NCBI RefSeq assembly: GCF_000379185.1 | Contig: NZ_KB900715.1 | Coordinates: 62,001 to 126,000, forward strand | DNA length: 64,000 bases | Direction: 5' to 3' | From: Capnocytophaga cynodegmi DSM 19736 | GTDB lineage: Bacteria > Bacteroidota > Bacteroidia > Flavobacteriales > Flavobacteriaceae | Shown: one piece after another, positions 47,145 through 56,597 of the stretch | Position numbering within the stretch: position 1 is the first letter of the stretch | Layout: each line of letters begins with the position of its first letter | Program-made: the position numbers and the translations under genes | The notes under the pieces: model-generated | Seen by the model: only the letters and a program-made list of their open reading frames with translations | Database searches by the model: none | What the model was told of the DNA's origin: nothing

Positions 47145-48770
47145 TTAACCTAAAAACGGATAACGATAATCTACAGGCGGAACAAAGGTTTCTTTAATCA
47201 ATCGAGGAGAAACCCAACGCAATAAGTTTTGAGCTGAACCTGCTTTATCATTAGTTCCTGATGCTCTGGCTCCACCGAAAGGTTGTTGCCCTACCACAGC
47301 TCCAGTCGGCTTGTCATTGATATAGAAATTACCAGCTGCATCTTCCAATACCTTGATTGCTTGGTTAAGAGCGTATCTATCTTGTGAGAAAACAGCCCCT
47401 GTAAGTGCATACTCAGAAGTTTCATCTACTAATTTGAGTGTTTCTTCCCATTTATTATCGTCATATACATATACTGTAACCACCGGACCAAAAAGCTCCG
47501 TTTCCATTGTTGTATATTTCGGATTTGTAGTTACAATAACGGTAGGTTCAATAAAGTATCCTTTCGATTTATCGTAGTTACCCCCAACAAATACTTCAGC
47601 GTCCTTGTCTTTTTTCGCTTGGTCTATATACTTAACTAATTTATCGAACGAACTTTCGTGAATCACGGCAGTAATAAAGTTTTCCATATCCTCTGGTGAC
47701 CCCATTTTGAAAGATTGTACATCTTCTTTAACAAAATTCAAAATTTCATCAGCTTTCGATTTGGGAAGATATACCCGCGATGCTGCTGAACATTTTTGCC
47801 CTTGAAACTCGAATGCCCCACGTGTGATTGCCGTTGCCACTTGTTTAGAAATTGCCGACGGATGTGCAACGATGAAATCTTTACCTCCAGTTTCGCCTAC
47901 TATTTTCGGATAGGTCTTATAATTATGTATGTTATTACCTATTTTTTTCCAGATATCTTGGAACACACCTGTTGACCCTGTAAAATGAATTCCAGCGAAA
48001 TAGGGACTTGCCAACAATGTTTCGGTTATCATTGCAGCGTCGCCGTTAATAAAGTTGATTACCCCGTCAGGAAGTCCAGCCTCTTTAAAAATTTCCATAA
48101 TTACGTTGGCCGAAAATACTTGGGCGTTACTTGGCTTCCAAATTACTACGTTCCCCATCAGAGCGGCACTGGCTGGTAGATTTCCTGAGATGGCTGTAAA
48201 GTTGAAAGGTGTAACTGCATATACAAATCCTTCCAACGGACGATATTCCACTCTATTCCAAATTCCTTCTGATGATATTGGTTGGTCGTTGTAGATATTT
48301 GCCATAAATTCTACGTTGAACCGAAGAAAGTCGATAAGTTCACAAGCCGAGTCAATTTCCGCCTGATGAATTGTTTTGGATTGTGCAATCATTGTAGCGG
48401 CATTGATTTTTGCTCGATAAGGTCCCGCAATGAGTTCGGCTGCTTTTAAAAATATGGACGCTCTCTCTTGCCAAGGAAGTGCTGCCCATTTCTTACGAGC
48501 CTCCAAAGCAGTTGCAATTGCTTTCTCTACGTGTTGTTTTTCCGCAAGATGATATGTGCCTACCACGTGCTGATGGTCGTGCGGAGCAATCATATTTTTA
48601 GTTTTCCCCGTTCTGATTTGGTCTGCCCCGATATACAAAGGAACATCTACGGAATTGTTCCAGAGTTCTTTATATGCTTTCAGAACTGCCTCTCTTTCAG
48701 GTGTTCCTTTGGCATATGATTTTACAGGCTCGTTCACAGCCTTTGGCACTTTAAAAAATCCTTTTCCCAT
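47145..48770 (-). CDS. pruA: L-glutamate gamma-semialdehyde dehydrogenase
   Basis: Aldehyde dehydrogenase of 541 residues oxidising pyrroline-5-carboxylate/glutamate semialdehyde to glutamate in proline breakdown. It is the single-function form typical of Bacteroidota, without a proline dehydrogenase domain. Motifs: FTAISGNLPASAALMGN, WKPSNAQVFSA, FTGSTGVFQDIW (NAD site), GETGGKDFIVAHPSA with the general base Glu, and FEFQGQKCSAASRV with the catalytic Cys327. The C-terminal GAVVGQQPFGGARASGTNDKAG block is intact. Length is normal. No proline dehydrogenase gene is adjacent. Confidence 0.96.
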   Translation of the reverse strand: MGKGFFKVPKAVNEPVKSYAKGTPEREAVLKAYKELWNNSVDVPLYIGADQIRTGKTKNMIAPHDHQHVVGTYHLAEKQHVEKAIATALEARKKWAALPWQERASIFLKAAELIAGPYRAKINAATMIAQSKTIHQAEIDSACELIDFLRFNVEFMANIYNDQPISSEGIWNRVEYRPLEGFVYAVTPFNFTAISGNLPASAALMGNVVIWKPSNAQVFSANVIMEIFKEAGLPDGVINFINGDAAMITETLLASPYFAGIHFTGSTGVFQDIWKKIGNNIHNYKTYPKIVGETGGKDFIVAHPSAISKQVATAITRGAFEFQGQKCSAASRVYLPKSKADEILNFVKEDVQSFKMGSPEDMENFITAVIHESSFDKLVKYIDQAKKDKDAEVFVGGNYDKSKGYFIEPTVIVTTNPKYTTMETELFGPVVTVYVYDDNKWEETLKLVDETSEYALTGAVFSQDRYALNQAIKVLEDAAGNFYINDKPTGAVVGQQPFGGARASGTNDKAGSAQNLLRWVSPRLIKETFVPPVDYRYPFLG

Positions 48771-49010
48771 TGTTATTACTATTTTAAATTGATGAAATTA
48801 CGTAAAAGTAATCAAATCTTTTCTTTCACGTTTTTATTTGTTTCGGCTAAGTTAAGAAAAAAACACAAACCGCAAAAAAAAGAAACATTGTTTTTGAAAT
48901 TATCTGTTTTTTAAGCATATAAAAAAGAAAATAATTTGCGAAAAATCGTTTAAGAAAATCCCAAAATGCGTCTTAATCTTCTGTATTTTCCAGACAAAAA
49001 CTAATTTCTC

Positions 49011-49044
49011 TTTGTTTCATTCTGAAAAATAAATAGTAATTTTG
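49011..49044 (+). promoter_or_regulatory. promoter of mfd
   Basis: TTTG (49011-49014) and TAATTTTG (49037-49044), about 22 bp apart, resemble the Bacteroidota promoter, 13 bp before the GTG start of mfd. Confidence 0.55.
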
Positions 49045-49057
49045 CAGAAAAATTTTT

Positions 49058-52000
49058 GTGAAAACGAATCCTATTCTTCAAAAGACCTCTGAAAACACAT
49101 CATATACCGAATTGCTTTCAAAAATAAACGAAGGCGAACGTTGTTTAACTATCAACCATTTATCAGGAGCTTCATTATCATTTGTCATTGCCAATCTTTT
49201 CCGAAACACGAAGCGAAATTTGTTTGTGATGCTTTCGGACAAAGAAGAAGCAGCGTATTTTCTGAATGATTTGGAAAGCCTACTAGGCGATGAGCAGGTA
49301 ATATTTTTCCCTGATAGCTACCGCCGTCCGTATCAGATTGAAGACACGGATAACGCCAATGTTCTGCTTCGTGCCGAAGTGTTAAACCGATTGGGTTCAC
49401 ATCAAACGCCTTTGATTGTGGTGAGTTATCCTGAGGCTCTTTTTGAAAAGGTAATTACTCGCAAACAACTCGAGAAGAACACTTTAAAAATTAAAAAAGG
49501 AGACTCTTTATCTTTGGACTTCCTCAATGAAATGCTTTTCACCTACAACTTCAACCGAACAGATTTCGTCACTGAACCTGGGGAATTTTCAGTTCGTGGT
49601 GGTATTGTCGATGTTTTTTCTTTCTCGAACAACGAACCTTATCGCATTGAGTTTTTCGGCAATGAAATCGAAAGTATCCGAACTTTTGATGTTGAAACAC
49701 AGCTTTCTACACAACAATTATCAAAAATCACGATTATTCCAAACATCGAAAATAAGGAAAATGAAGAAGTAAGGCAGTCCATTTTGGAATACATTTCGGA
49801 AAAAACGCTTTTTATCGCCAAAGATATTGACAGTTTTCCTCAAAAAATCGATAAATTATTCAATAAATCCGTTGAAATTTACGAAAAACTATCGAACGAA
49901 GTTAAACATATTGCTCCTGAAGTGCTTTTCTGTCAAAGTAATGAACTTTTGGAACGTATCGGCTCTTTTCAATCCATTTTTACGGGAGCAAACTCATTAT
50001 TTTCTTCAGAAAAAATCGTTTTTAGAACTAATCCACAACCTGCATTCAATAAGCAATTTGAACTATTAATCAGCTATTTAAACGAAAAACACGAAGAAGG
50101 TTTTACCAATTACATTATTTGTTCCACCGAGCAACAAGCAAAGCGTTTTGATGATATTTTCAAAGAAATGGAACAAAAAGTGCATTATCAAACCGCCATT
50201 TTATCGCTACACAGCGGATTTGTGGATTCGGACAATAAAATCAACGTCTTTACCGACCATCAAATTTTTGAACGTTATCATAAGTTTCACCTAAAAAATG
50301 GATATGCTAAAAAACAAGCCATTACGCTTAAAGAACTTACTCAACTCACTGTTGGTGATTATGTTACGCATATCGACCACGGCATCGGAAAGTTTGCAGG
50401 ATTACAAAAAATTGAAGTAGAAGGCAAAATGCAGGAAGCCATCAAACTTATCTATGGCGACCGCGATGTACTTTTTGTCAGCATTCATTCCTTGCATAAA
50501 ATTACGAAATACAACGGCAAAGACGGCAAACCTCCGAAGATTTACAAACTGGGTTCGGGAGCGTGGAAAGCCCTGAAACAGAAGACAAAAGCTCGGGTTA
50601 AAGAAATCGCCTTCAACCTTATTCAATTGTATGCCAAGCGAAAAGAATCTAGCGGTTTCGCTTTTGCTCACGACAGTTATCTGCAAAACGAATTGGAAGC
50701 CTCATTTCTTTACGAAGATACGCCCGACCAAAGCAAAGCTACTGCCGAAGTTAAAGCCGATATGGAAAGTCCCAAACCAATGGATAGGCTCGTTTGTGGC
50801 GATGTTGGCTTTGGAAAAACGGAAGTTGCTATTCGGGCAGCCTTTAAAGCGGTTGATAACGGAAAACAAGTAGCCGTTTTGGTGCCTACAACCATTTTGG
50901 CATTTCAACATTATCAGACATTTAGTAACAGAATGAAAGATTTTCCAGTGAGGATTGATTACTTAAATCGATTCCGAACGGCAAAAGAGAAAAAAAACAT
51001 TCTGGAAGAACTCGCCAAAGGTTCGCTAGACATCATCATCGGGACACATCAAATTGTAAATGAAAGTGTTAAGTACAAAGATTTAGGGCTTCTAATCGTT
51101 GATGAGGAGCAAAAATTCGGTGTGGGTGTGAAAGACAAACTCAAAACACTAAAAGAAAACCTTGATGTACTGACACTTACGGCAACTCCAATTCCAAGAA
51201 CATTACAATTCAGCTTGATGGCAGCAAGGGATTTGTCAGTAATCAATACACCTCCACCAAATCGATATCCTATTGATAGTCAAGTTATCCATTTCAATGA
51301 AGAAATTATCCGTGATGCCGTTGCTTACGAAATTCAGCGAGGCGGACAAGTATTTTTCATCAATAATCGAGTGGAAAATATCCGTGAAGTGGCAGGAATG
51401 CTACAACGACTCGTTCCCGATGCCAAAATAGCCGTAGGTCACGGGCAAATGGACGGCAAAAAACTCGAGGAAACGATGCTTGCCTTTATGGACGGAGCTT
51501 ATGACGTTTTGGTAGCAACGACCATCATCGAGAGTGGTTTAGATGTACCTAATGCCAACACGATTTTCATCAATAACGCTCATAATTTTGGCTTGTCTGA
51601 CCTACATCAAATGCGTGGACGTGTGGGGAGAAGCAACAAAAAAGCCTTCTGTTATTTCATCACACCTCCGTTTGTAGCGATGAGCGATGATGCTCGTAAA
51701 CGAATACAAGCCATTGCTCAGTTTTCGGACTTAGGAAGCGGATTCAATATTGCGATGAAGGATTTGGAAATACGAGGAGCGGGTGATTTACTTGGTGGAG
51801 AGCAAAGCGGTTTCATTAACGAAATCGGGTTTGAAACCTATCAGAAGATTTTGCAAGAAGCCATCGTGGAGCTGAAAGAAAACGAGTTTTCGGAATTGTA
51901 TCAAACGAAGGAAGAAGACAAATCATATCTGAATGACACACAAATTGATAGTGATTTTGAGCTTTTATTTCCGGATACTTACGTAAACCGAGTTGCGGAA

Positions 52001-52393
52001 CGATTAAATCTTTACAATGAGCTAAGTAACATCAGTTCGGAAGCCGATTTACTAACCTACGAAAAGAATCTGATTGACCGCTTTGGTCAGTTGCCTCCTC
52101 AGGCTGTCGATTTGCTCAATAGCGTACGTCTGAAATGGTTTGCGACCAAAATGGGAATCGAAAAATTAGTAATGAAAAACGGAAAAATGACAGGATATTT
52201 CATTTCCGACCAAGAAAGTCCGTTTTATCAAAGTTCTCGTTTTCAAAAAGTATTGCAATTTGTGCAACGCCACCCCGACCGATGCAGAATGCAAGAAAAA
52301 GAAACCCGCAACGGACTACGGTTGTTGCTTATCTTTGAAGGCATAACCTCAATAGATAAAGCTTTAAATATTATGCGATTACTTGAAAAATAA
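49058..52393 (+). CDS. mfd: transcription-repair coupling factor
   Basis: ATP-driven translocase of 1111 residues that removes stalled RNA polymerase and recruits UvrA. UvrB-like domains occupy about 1-330 (YRRPYQIEDTDNANVLLRAEVL, then EPGEFSVRGGIVDVFSFSN). The polymerase-interacting CarD-like domain lies around 430-500 (VGDYVTHIDHGIGKFAGLQKI). The RecG-like motor follows with Walker A GDVGFGKTE near 581-589, DEEQKFGV, TLTATPIPRTL, SGLDVPNANTI and HQMRGRVGRS. The C-terminal TRCF domain (about 960-1111) is present. Translation begins at a GTG: no ATG is in place before the conserved region, and the promoter lies just upstream. Confidence 0.96.
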   Translation: MKTNPILQKTSENTSYTELLSKINEGERCLTINHLSGASLSFVIANLFRNTKRNLFVMLSDKEEAAYFLNDLESLLGDEQVIFFPDSYRRPYQIEDTDNANVLLRAEVLNRLGSHQTPLIVVSYPEALFEKVITRKQLEKNTLKIKKGDSLSLDFLNEMLFTYNFNRTDFVTEPGEFSVRGGIVDVFSFSNNEPYRIEFFGNEIESIRTFDVETQLSTQQLSKITIIPNIENKENEEVRQSILEYISEKTLFIAKDIDSFPQKIDKLFNKSVEIYEKLSNEVKHIAPEVLFCQSNELLERIGSFQSIFTGANSLFSSEKIVFRTNPQPAFNKQFELLISYLNEKHEEGFTNYIICSTEQQAKRFDDIFKEMEQKVHYQTAILSLHSGFVDSDNKINVFTDHQIFERYHKFHLKNGYAKKQAITLKELTQLTVGDYVTHIDHGIGKFAGLQKIEVEGKMQEAIKLIYGDRDVLFVSIHSLHKITKYNGKDGKPPKIYKLGSGAWKALKQKTKARVKEIAFNLIQLYAKRKESSGFAFAHDSYLQNELEASFLYEDTPDQSKATAEVKADMESPKPMDRLVCGDVGFGKTEVAIRAAFKAVDNGKQVAVLVPTTILAFQHYQTFSNRMKDFPVRIDYLNRFRTAKEKKNILEELAKGSLDIIIGTHQIVNESVKYKDLGLLIVDEEQKFGVGVKDKLKTLKENLDVLTLTATPIPRTLQFSLMAARDLSVINTPPPNRYPIDSQVIHFNEEIIRDAVAYEIQRGGQVFFINNRVENIREVAGMLQRLVPDAKIAVGHGQMDGKKLEETMLAFMDGAYDVLVATTIIESGLDVPNANTIFINNAHNFGLSDLHQMRGRVGRSNKKAFCYFITPPFVAMSDDARKRIQAIAQFSDLGSGFNIAMKDLEIRGAGDLLGGEQSGFINEIGFETYQKILQEAIVELKENEFSELYQTKEEDKSYLNDTQIDSDFELLFPDTYVNRVAERLNLYNELSNISSEADLLTYEKNLIDRFGQLPPQAVDLLNSVRLKWFATKMGIEKLVMKNGKMTGYFISDQESPFYQSSRFQKVLQFVQRHPDRCRMQEKETRNGLRLLLIFEGITSIDKALNIMRLLEK

Positions 52394-52447
52394 AATTCAT
52401 AAATAAATGATAAACTCAACTACGAAAGTAATTAGTTGATTAAAAAA

Positions 52448-52478
52448 TTGTTTTTTACATATTTCTGTTTTAACTTTG
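52448..52478 (+). promoter_or_regulatory. promoter of coiled-coil/zapA unit
   Basis: TTG (52448-52450), a 20-bp spacer and TAACTTTG (52471-52478) match the Bacteroidota promoter 28 bp before the start at 52507. Confidence 0.65.
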
Positions 52479-52506
52479 CAAACCAGAGAATATTAAAGAA
52501 TTTGCA

Positions 52507-52797
52507 ATGAATAACATAAGTAATTTGGTGGAGTTACTTGAGGAAAAAGCGACTTCTTTGAAAGAAAAAGTAGATGAATTAAAATCTGAAAATCAAAAAC
52601 TTAACCAAACAATAGAAATTCTTACCAAAGAAAAAGAAAATTTAGAAAGGGAAGTTTTAGTTTGGAAAGAAAAAAATGAAGCCGCAAAAATTGCAAATAG
52701 TATTCTTGGCAGTAATGAAGATAAAGCAAAAGCGAAATTAAAAATAAACTCTTTAATTCGCGAGATTGATACTTGTATCGCTCAGCTTTCAAAATAG
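52507..52797 (+). CDS. small coiled-coil protein upstream of zapA
   Basis: Protein of 96 residues made almost wholly of heptads (LVELLEEKATSLKEKVDELKSENQKLNQ), with a short C-terminal part LKINSLIREIDTCIAQL. No signal peptide. The position directly before zapA, with 8 bp between stop and start, is recurrent in Flavobacteriia and suggests a cell-division accessory comparable in form to ZapB, although sequence similarity cannot be judged here. Confidence 0.82.
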   Translation: MNNISNLVELLEEKATSLKEKVDELKSENQKLNQTIEILTKEKENLEREVLVWKEKNEAAKIANSILGSNEDKAKAKLKINSLIREIDTCIAQLSK

Positions 52798-52805
52798 TTT
52801 CAATA

Positions 52806-53093
52806 ATGAATGACACCTTGAAAATAAAGCTTTCTATAGCTGACAGAGTTTATCCGTTGGTTATTGAGCCTCAGCAAGAAGAAGGATTCAGAAAAGCTGC
52901 AAAGGAGATTAATGAGATGATTCATAATTTTGAACGAAACTACGAATTGAAAGATAAAAGAGACGCTTTGGCAATGTGTACCATTGTTTTAGCAACAAAA
53001 ATTGAGCAAACTAAGATTGATGAAAATAACCAAGATTTAACAATCAAAGAAAAATTGGAAAATATTAGTAGAATAATGGATTCCATTATTTAA
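52806..53093 (+). CDS. zapA: cell division protein ZapA
   Basis: Protein of 95 residues from the chosen start MNDTLKIKLSIADRVYPLVI. It has the ZapA domain: short beta hairpin, then EEGFRKAAKEINEMIHNFERNYELKDKRDALAMCTIVLATKIEQ helices, which form the tetramer that bundles FtsZ at midcell. The longer frame starting at 52773 overlaps the upstream gene by 25 bp and adds residues not found in the family. It is followed by 6S RNA, an order also known in Proteobacteria. Confidence 0.92.
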   Translation: MNDTLKIKLSIADRVYPLVIEPQQEEGFRKAAKEINEMIHNFERNYELKDKRDALAMCTIVLATKIEQTKIDENNQDLTIKEKLENISRIMDSII

Positions 53094-53121
53094 ATAAAAT
53101 AAGTTCTTTAGAATAGCAAAG

Positions 53122-53290
53122 TTACTGCCTACATTGATTGCACTTTTTAGTAAACTCAACATTTACAACCTAATAAAGGGTAAGTGGAGTTGTTAAAGCG
53201 AGCCGTCCTAGAACGGATACTTGACCAACTCAGTAGCCCTAAACCTGTTTTTAGGAGTTTACAAAACTCTTATCAATGTAGGCTTTTTTT
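53122..53290 (+). ncRNA. ssrS: 6S RNA
   Basis: The terminal stem is perfect: GCCTACATTGAT (53127-53138) pairs with ATCAATGTAGGC (53272-53283), followed by TTTTTTT. Inside, GTAAACTC pairs with GAGTTTAC, flanking a large central region, the open-duplex shape of 6S RNA, which mimics an open promoter and binds RNA polymerase holoenzyme. The length of about 160 bases and the position between zapA and rny support this; Flavobacteriia have a diverged 6S form. Boundaries are approximate. Confidence 0.85.
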
Positions 53291-53312
53291 ATATATAATT
53301 TTTTATTAACAA

Positions 53313-54884
53313 ATGACAACGACACTTATATTAGGAATTGTTATTGCAGCCATCTTTGGATTAGTCATCGGGTTTGCAATTGCAAAAGTATTAGAAAAGA
53401 AAAATGCTTCAAAAATTATTTCAAATGCTCAAACAGAAGCCTCTACACTACTGAAAGACGCTAAAAATGAAGCTGAAAACATCAAAAAAGATAAAATTTT
53501 ACAAGCAAAAGAGAAATTCTTAGAACTGAAATCTGAACACGAAAAAGTAATTGCGAGTAAAGACAAGAAAATGGCAGAAGCCGAAAAACGCATTCGTGAT
53601 AAAGAATCACAGGTTTCTAACGAATTAGCTCAAAACAAACGTCTTAAAGAAGAGTTAGACAATAAAAACAAAGATGTTGAACAACGCTTACAAAACATTG
53701 ACAAAAAACAAGAAGAAATTGAGCGTTTACACAAAAACCAAGTAAAACAGTTAGAACTTATCTCTGGACTTTCAGCAGAGGAAGCAAAAACACAACTTAC
53801 AGATTCACTAAAAAGTGAAGCTCAAGCCGATGCAATGGCTTACATTCAAAGTACCATAGAAGAGGCCAAATTAACCGCTCGACAAGAAGCTAAAAAAATA
53901 ATTATCAACACCATACAAAGAATAGGAACAGAAGAAGCAATTGACAATTGTGTTTCTGTTTTCAACTTAGAATCAGATGATATAAAAGGACGTATCATTG
54001 GACGTGAAGGTCGAAACATTCGTGCTTTGGAGGCGGCAACTGGTGTTGAAATTATTGTAGATGACACTCCTGAAGCTATTATTTTATCTTGTTTTGATGC
54101 TGTCCGCAGAGAAATCGCACGACTTTCACTACATAAATTGGTTACGGACGGACGTATCCACCCTGCTCGTATTGAAGAGGTTGTTGAGAAAACAACTAAA
54201 CAAATTGAAGATGAAATAGTGGAAATTGGTAAACGTACTGTGATTGACTTAGGGATACACGGACTACACCCAGAACTTGTTAAATGTGTTGGACGTATGA
54301 AATATCGCTCCTCATACGGGCAAAATCTGCTTCAACACTCACGTGAGGTGGCAAGGTTATGTGGACTGATGGCTGCTGAATTAGGATTGAACGTAAAACT
54401 TGCAAAACGCGCTGGATTATTGCACGATATTGGGAAAGTTCCACAGGTTGAAACTGAGGTACCTCACGCTATATTAGGTATGGAATGGGCTGAAAAATAT
54501 GGAGAAAAACCTGAAGTTTGTAATGCTATTGGAGCTCACCACGACGAAATTGAAATGACTTCACTACTTTCACCTATCGTTCAAGTTTGTGATGCTATTA
54601 GTGGAGCAAGACCGGGAGCTCGTCGCCAAGTATTAGATTCATATATTCAACGTTTGAAAGATTTGGAAGACGCTGCTTTTTCTTTCCAAGGAGTTAAAAA
54701 AGCATATGCTATTCAAGCCGGACGTGAATTACGTGTAATTGTTGAAAGTGAAAAAGTTAGCGACGATAAAGCTGCTGAATTGTCATTCAATCTTTCACAA
54801 AAAATCCAAACAGATATGACTTACCCAGGACAGGTAAAAATCACTGTTATTAGAGAAACAAGAGCCGTAAATATTGCTAAATAA
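53313..54884 (+). CDS. rny: ribonuclease Y
   Basis: Membrane-anchored endoribonuclease of 523 residues that starts mRNA decay. It has one N-terminal membrane helix ([20 protein letters not shown]), a long coiled coil (about 30-190), a KH RNA-binding domain with [19 protein letters not shown] (about 225-245) and an HD hydrolase domain with [13 protein letters not shown] and LLHDIGK (metal-binding His-Asp near 370). The C-terminal domain is intact. Length is normal. It follows the 6S RNA gene and ends at a convergent terminator. Confidence 0.96.
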   Translation: MTTTLILGIVIAAIFGLVIGFAIAKVLEKKNASKIISNAQTEASTLLKDAKNEAENIKKDKILQAKEKFLELKSEHEKVIASKDKKMAEAEKRIRDKESQVSNELAQNKRLKEELDNKNKDVEQRLQNIDKKQEEIERLHKNQVKQLELISGLSAEEAKTQLTDSLKSEAQADAMAYIQSTIEEAKLTARQEAKKIIINTIQRIGTEEAIDNCVSVFNLESDDIKGRIIGREGRNIRALEAATGVEIIVDDTPEAIILSCFDAVRREIARLSLHKLVTDGRIHPARIEEVVEKTTKQIEDEIVEIGKRTVIDLGIHGLHPELVKCVGRMKYRSSYGQNLLQHSREVARLCGLMAAELGLNVKLAKRAGLLHDIGKVPQVETEVPHAILGMEWAEKYGEKPEVCNAIGAHHDEIEMTSLLSPIVQVCDAISGARPGARRQVLDSYIQRLKDLEDAAFSFQGVKKAYAIQAGRELRVIVESEKVSDDKAAELSFNLSQKIQTDMTYPGQVKITVIRETRAVNIAK

Positions 54885-54911
54885 GTTTTGTTTTCATAGT
54901 TATTAAAGCGG

Positions 54912-54947
54912 AAACAGCCTGTTTTTTTATAAGAAATGGGCTGTTTT
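54912..54947. terminator. bidirectional terminator
   Basis: AAACAGCC and GGGCTGTTTT pair between rny and the convergent flavoprotein gene. Confidence 0.8.
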
Positions 54948-54956
54948 ACTTTCAAA

Positions 54957-56186
54957 TCAACTGATAGCCTCAGATATCAAATAAGCCCCAGTCCACGCAT
55001 TTTGAAAGTTAAATCCGCCTGTGATAGCATCAACATCAATCACTTCTCCTGCCAAATACAAATCTTTCAACAACTTACTTTCAAATGTTTTAAAATTTAT
55101 TTCAGAGAGTAAAACACCTCCTGCTGTTACAAACTCTTCTTTAAAAACAGATTTTCCGTCAATCATAAACCGTGAACAGGTCAGTGTTTCCGCTAAAAAA
55201 CGAAGTTGTACCTTACTTAAATCTGACCAAAGCTCATTGGGAGAAACCCCTGATTTCTGTAACAAATTACCCCATAATCGTTTAGGAAGTTGAAATAATG
55301 GTGTATTCTGCAACATTTTTCGAGCTTGTTTTTCTTTAGTTTCTTGTAAAATAAGTAAAGTTTCCTCCTGATTAAGAGTTTCTTCACCTTGAACGAGCCA
55401 ATTTACCTCCAAAATACACTGATAATTTTGTTCTGCCAATATTCTTGCTCCCCAAGCAGACAATTTCAAAATAGCAGGACCACTAAATCCCCAATGAGTG
55501 ATAAGAACAGGAGATATATTTTTAATTTTCAAACTTTTATTTTCCCTATCTCGTAGTAAGACCTCTGCATTAACTGCAATTCCTGCTAATTTTTTTATGA
55601 AACTATCCGACGTATTAAATGTAAATAGAGAAGGTACAGGCTCCACAATCGTATGCCCCAAAGAAGTTAGAATTTTCCAAATTTTTGGATTACTGCCCGT
55701 TGTTACAACCAATTTTCGAGCCAAAAACTTTTGTTTTGTTGTCCTTATTTCCCAGAATTTTTCATTATAATGAAAATCGGTCACATTTTGTTCAGTAAAT
55801 AGTTCTACTTTATGTAATTTAGCTTGTTCAAGAAAACATTTTATAATCGTTTCAGATGTATTGGAAGCAGGGAATACCCGTCCGTCATCTTCAGTTTTCA
55901 ACGTAACTCCCCTACTTTCAAACCATTCCATAACATCGCCACACATAAAACGATGAAAAGGACTTAAAAGTTCTTTTTCTCCTCGTGGATAATTTTTCAC
56001 TAAATTCTGAGGAATGAACTCGGCGTGTGTTACATTACAACGTCCTCCACCTGAAATTCGCACCTTAGTGAGTACATCTTTGCCTTTCTCCAAAATGGCA
56101 ATTTTCAAAGAAGGATTCTTCTCCGCAGAATTAATTGCCGTAAAAAAACCTGCCGCACCGCCTCCTATAACTAATATATCGTACAT
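54957..56186 (-). CDS. HI0933-type NAD(P)/FAD-dependent oxidoreductase
   Basis: Flavoprotein of 409 residues from the chosen start MYDILVIGGG. The Rossmann FAD loop GGGAAGFFTAINSA is followed by EKGKDVLTKVRISGGGRCNVTHAEF, the hallmark of the HI0933/BaiN family. LITHWGFSGPAILKLSAWG and GEVIDVDAITGGFNFQNAWTGA complete the pattern. Physiological substrate unknown for most members. The frame is open for 18 codons upstream, but those precede the conserved beta strand and are not needed. The 2Fe-2S ferredoxin gene lies upstream on the same strand. Confidence 0.92.
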   Translation of the reverse strand: MYDILVIGGGAAGFFTAINSAEKNPSLKIAILEKGKDVLTKVRISGGGRCNVTHAEFIPQNLVKNYPRGEKELLSPFHRFMCGDVMEWFESRGVTLKTEDDGRVFPASNTSETIIKCFLEQAKLHKVELFTEQNVTDFHYNEKFWEIRTTKQKFLARKLVVTTGSNPKIWKILTSLGHTIVEPVPSLFTFNTSDSFIKKLAGIAVNAEVLLRDRENKSLKIKNISPVLITHWGFSGPAILKLSAWGARILAEQNYQCILEVNWLVQGEETLNQEETLLILQETKEKQARKMLQNTPLFQLPKRLWGNLLQKSGVSPNELWSDLSKVQLRFLAETLTCSRFMIDGKSVFKEEFVTAGGVLLSEINFKTFESKLLKDLYLAGEVIDVDAITGGFNFQNAWTGAYLISEAIS

Positions 56187-56264
56187 ATTTCTATCAAAAA
56201 TTACATCAACAAACAAGGGCGAACCAAAATTCGCCCCCATTTAAACTATGAAAAATTTAATCTA

Positions 56265-56594
56265 CTATGGATAAGGTGCTAAAATCACCTCCAACCCATC
56301 TATTTCCTCTGTGATGAGAATCTGGCAACCCAATCTGCTATTTTCTTGCACGTGGTATGCTTCAAATAACATTGCCTCTTCTTCATCAGATTTTTCTGGC
56401 AACAACACATCGTTTTGCACATAACATTGACACGACGCACACATTGCCATACCTCCACAAACACCTATTTCTCCATCTTGAGCAATTTCATAAGCCCTCA
56501 TTACCTCCATCAAATTCATACTCATATCCGTAGGAGCTTTCAATTCGTGCGACACGCCATCTCGGTCTGTTATTTTAAGTGTTATATCACTCAT
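56265..56594 (-). CDS. adrenodoxin-type [2Fe-2S] ferredoxin
   Basis: Ferredoxin of 109 residues. The cluster ligands follow the C-x5-C-x2-C...C pattern of the vertebrate/Isc Fdx group: Cys46, Cys52, Cys55 and Cys90; Cys57 is an extra. RDGVSHELKAPTDMSMNLMEVMRAYEI precedes the cluster loop. It shuttles electrons for iron-sulphur assembly or redox enzymes. A ferredoxin-NADP reductase is coded 1.1 kb upstream on the same strand, separated by one unrelated gene, so the two may form a redox pair. Confidence 0.94.
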   Translation of the reverse strand: MSDITLKITDRDGVSHELKAPTDMSMNLMEVMRAYEIAQDGEIGVCGGMAMCASCQCYVQNDVLLPEKSDEEEAMLFEAYHVQENSRLGCQILITEEIDGLEVILAPYP

Positions 56595-56597
56595 TTT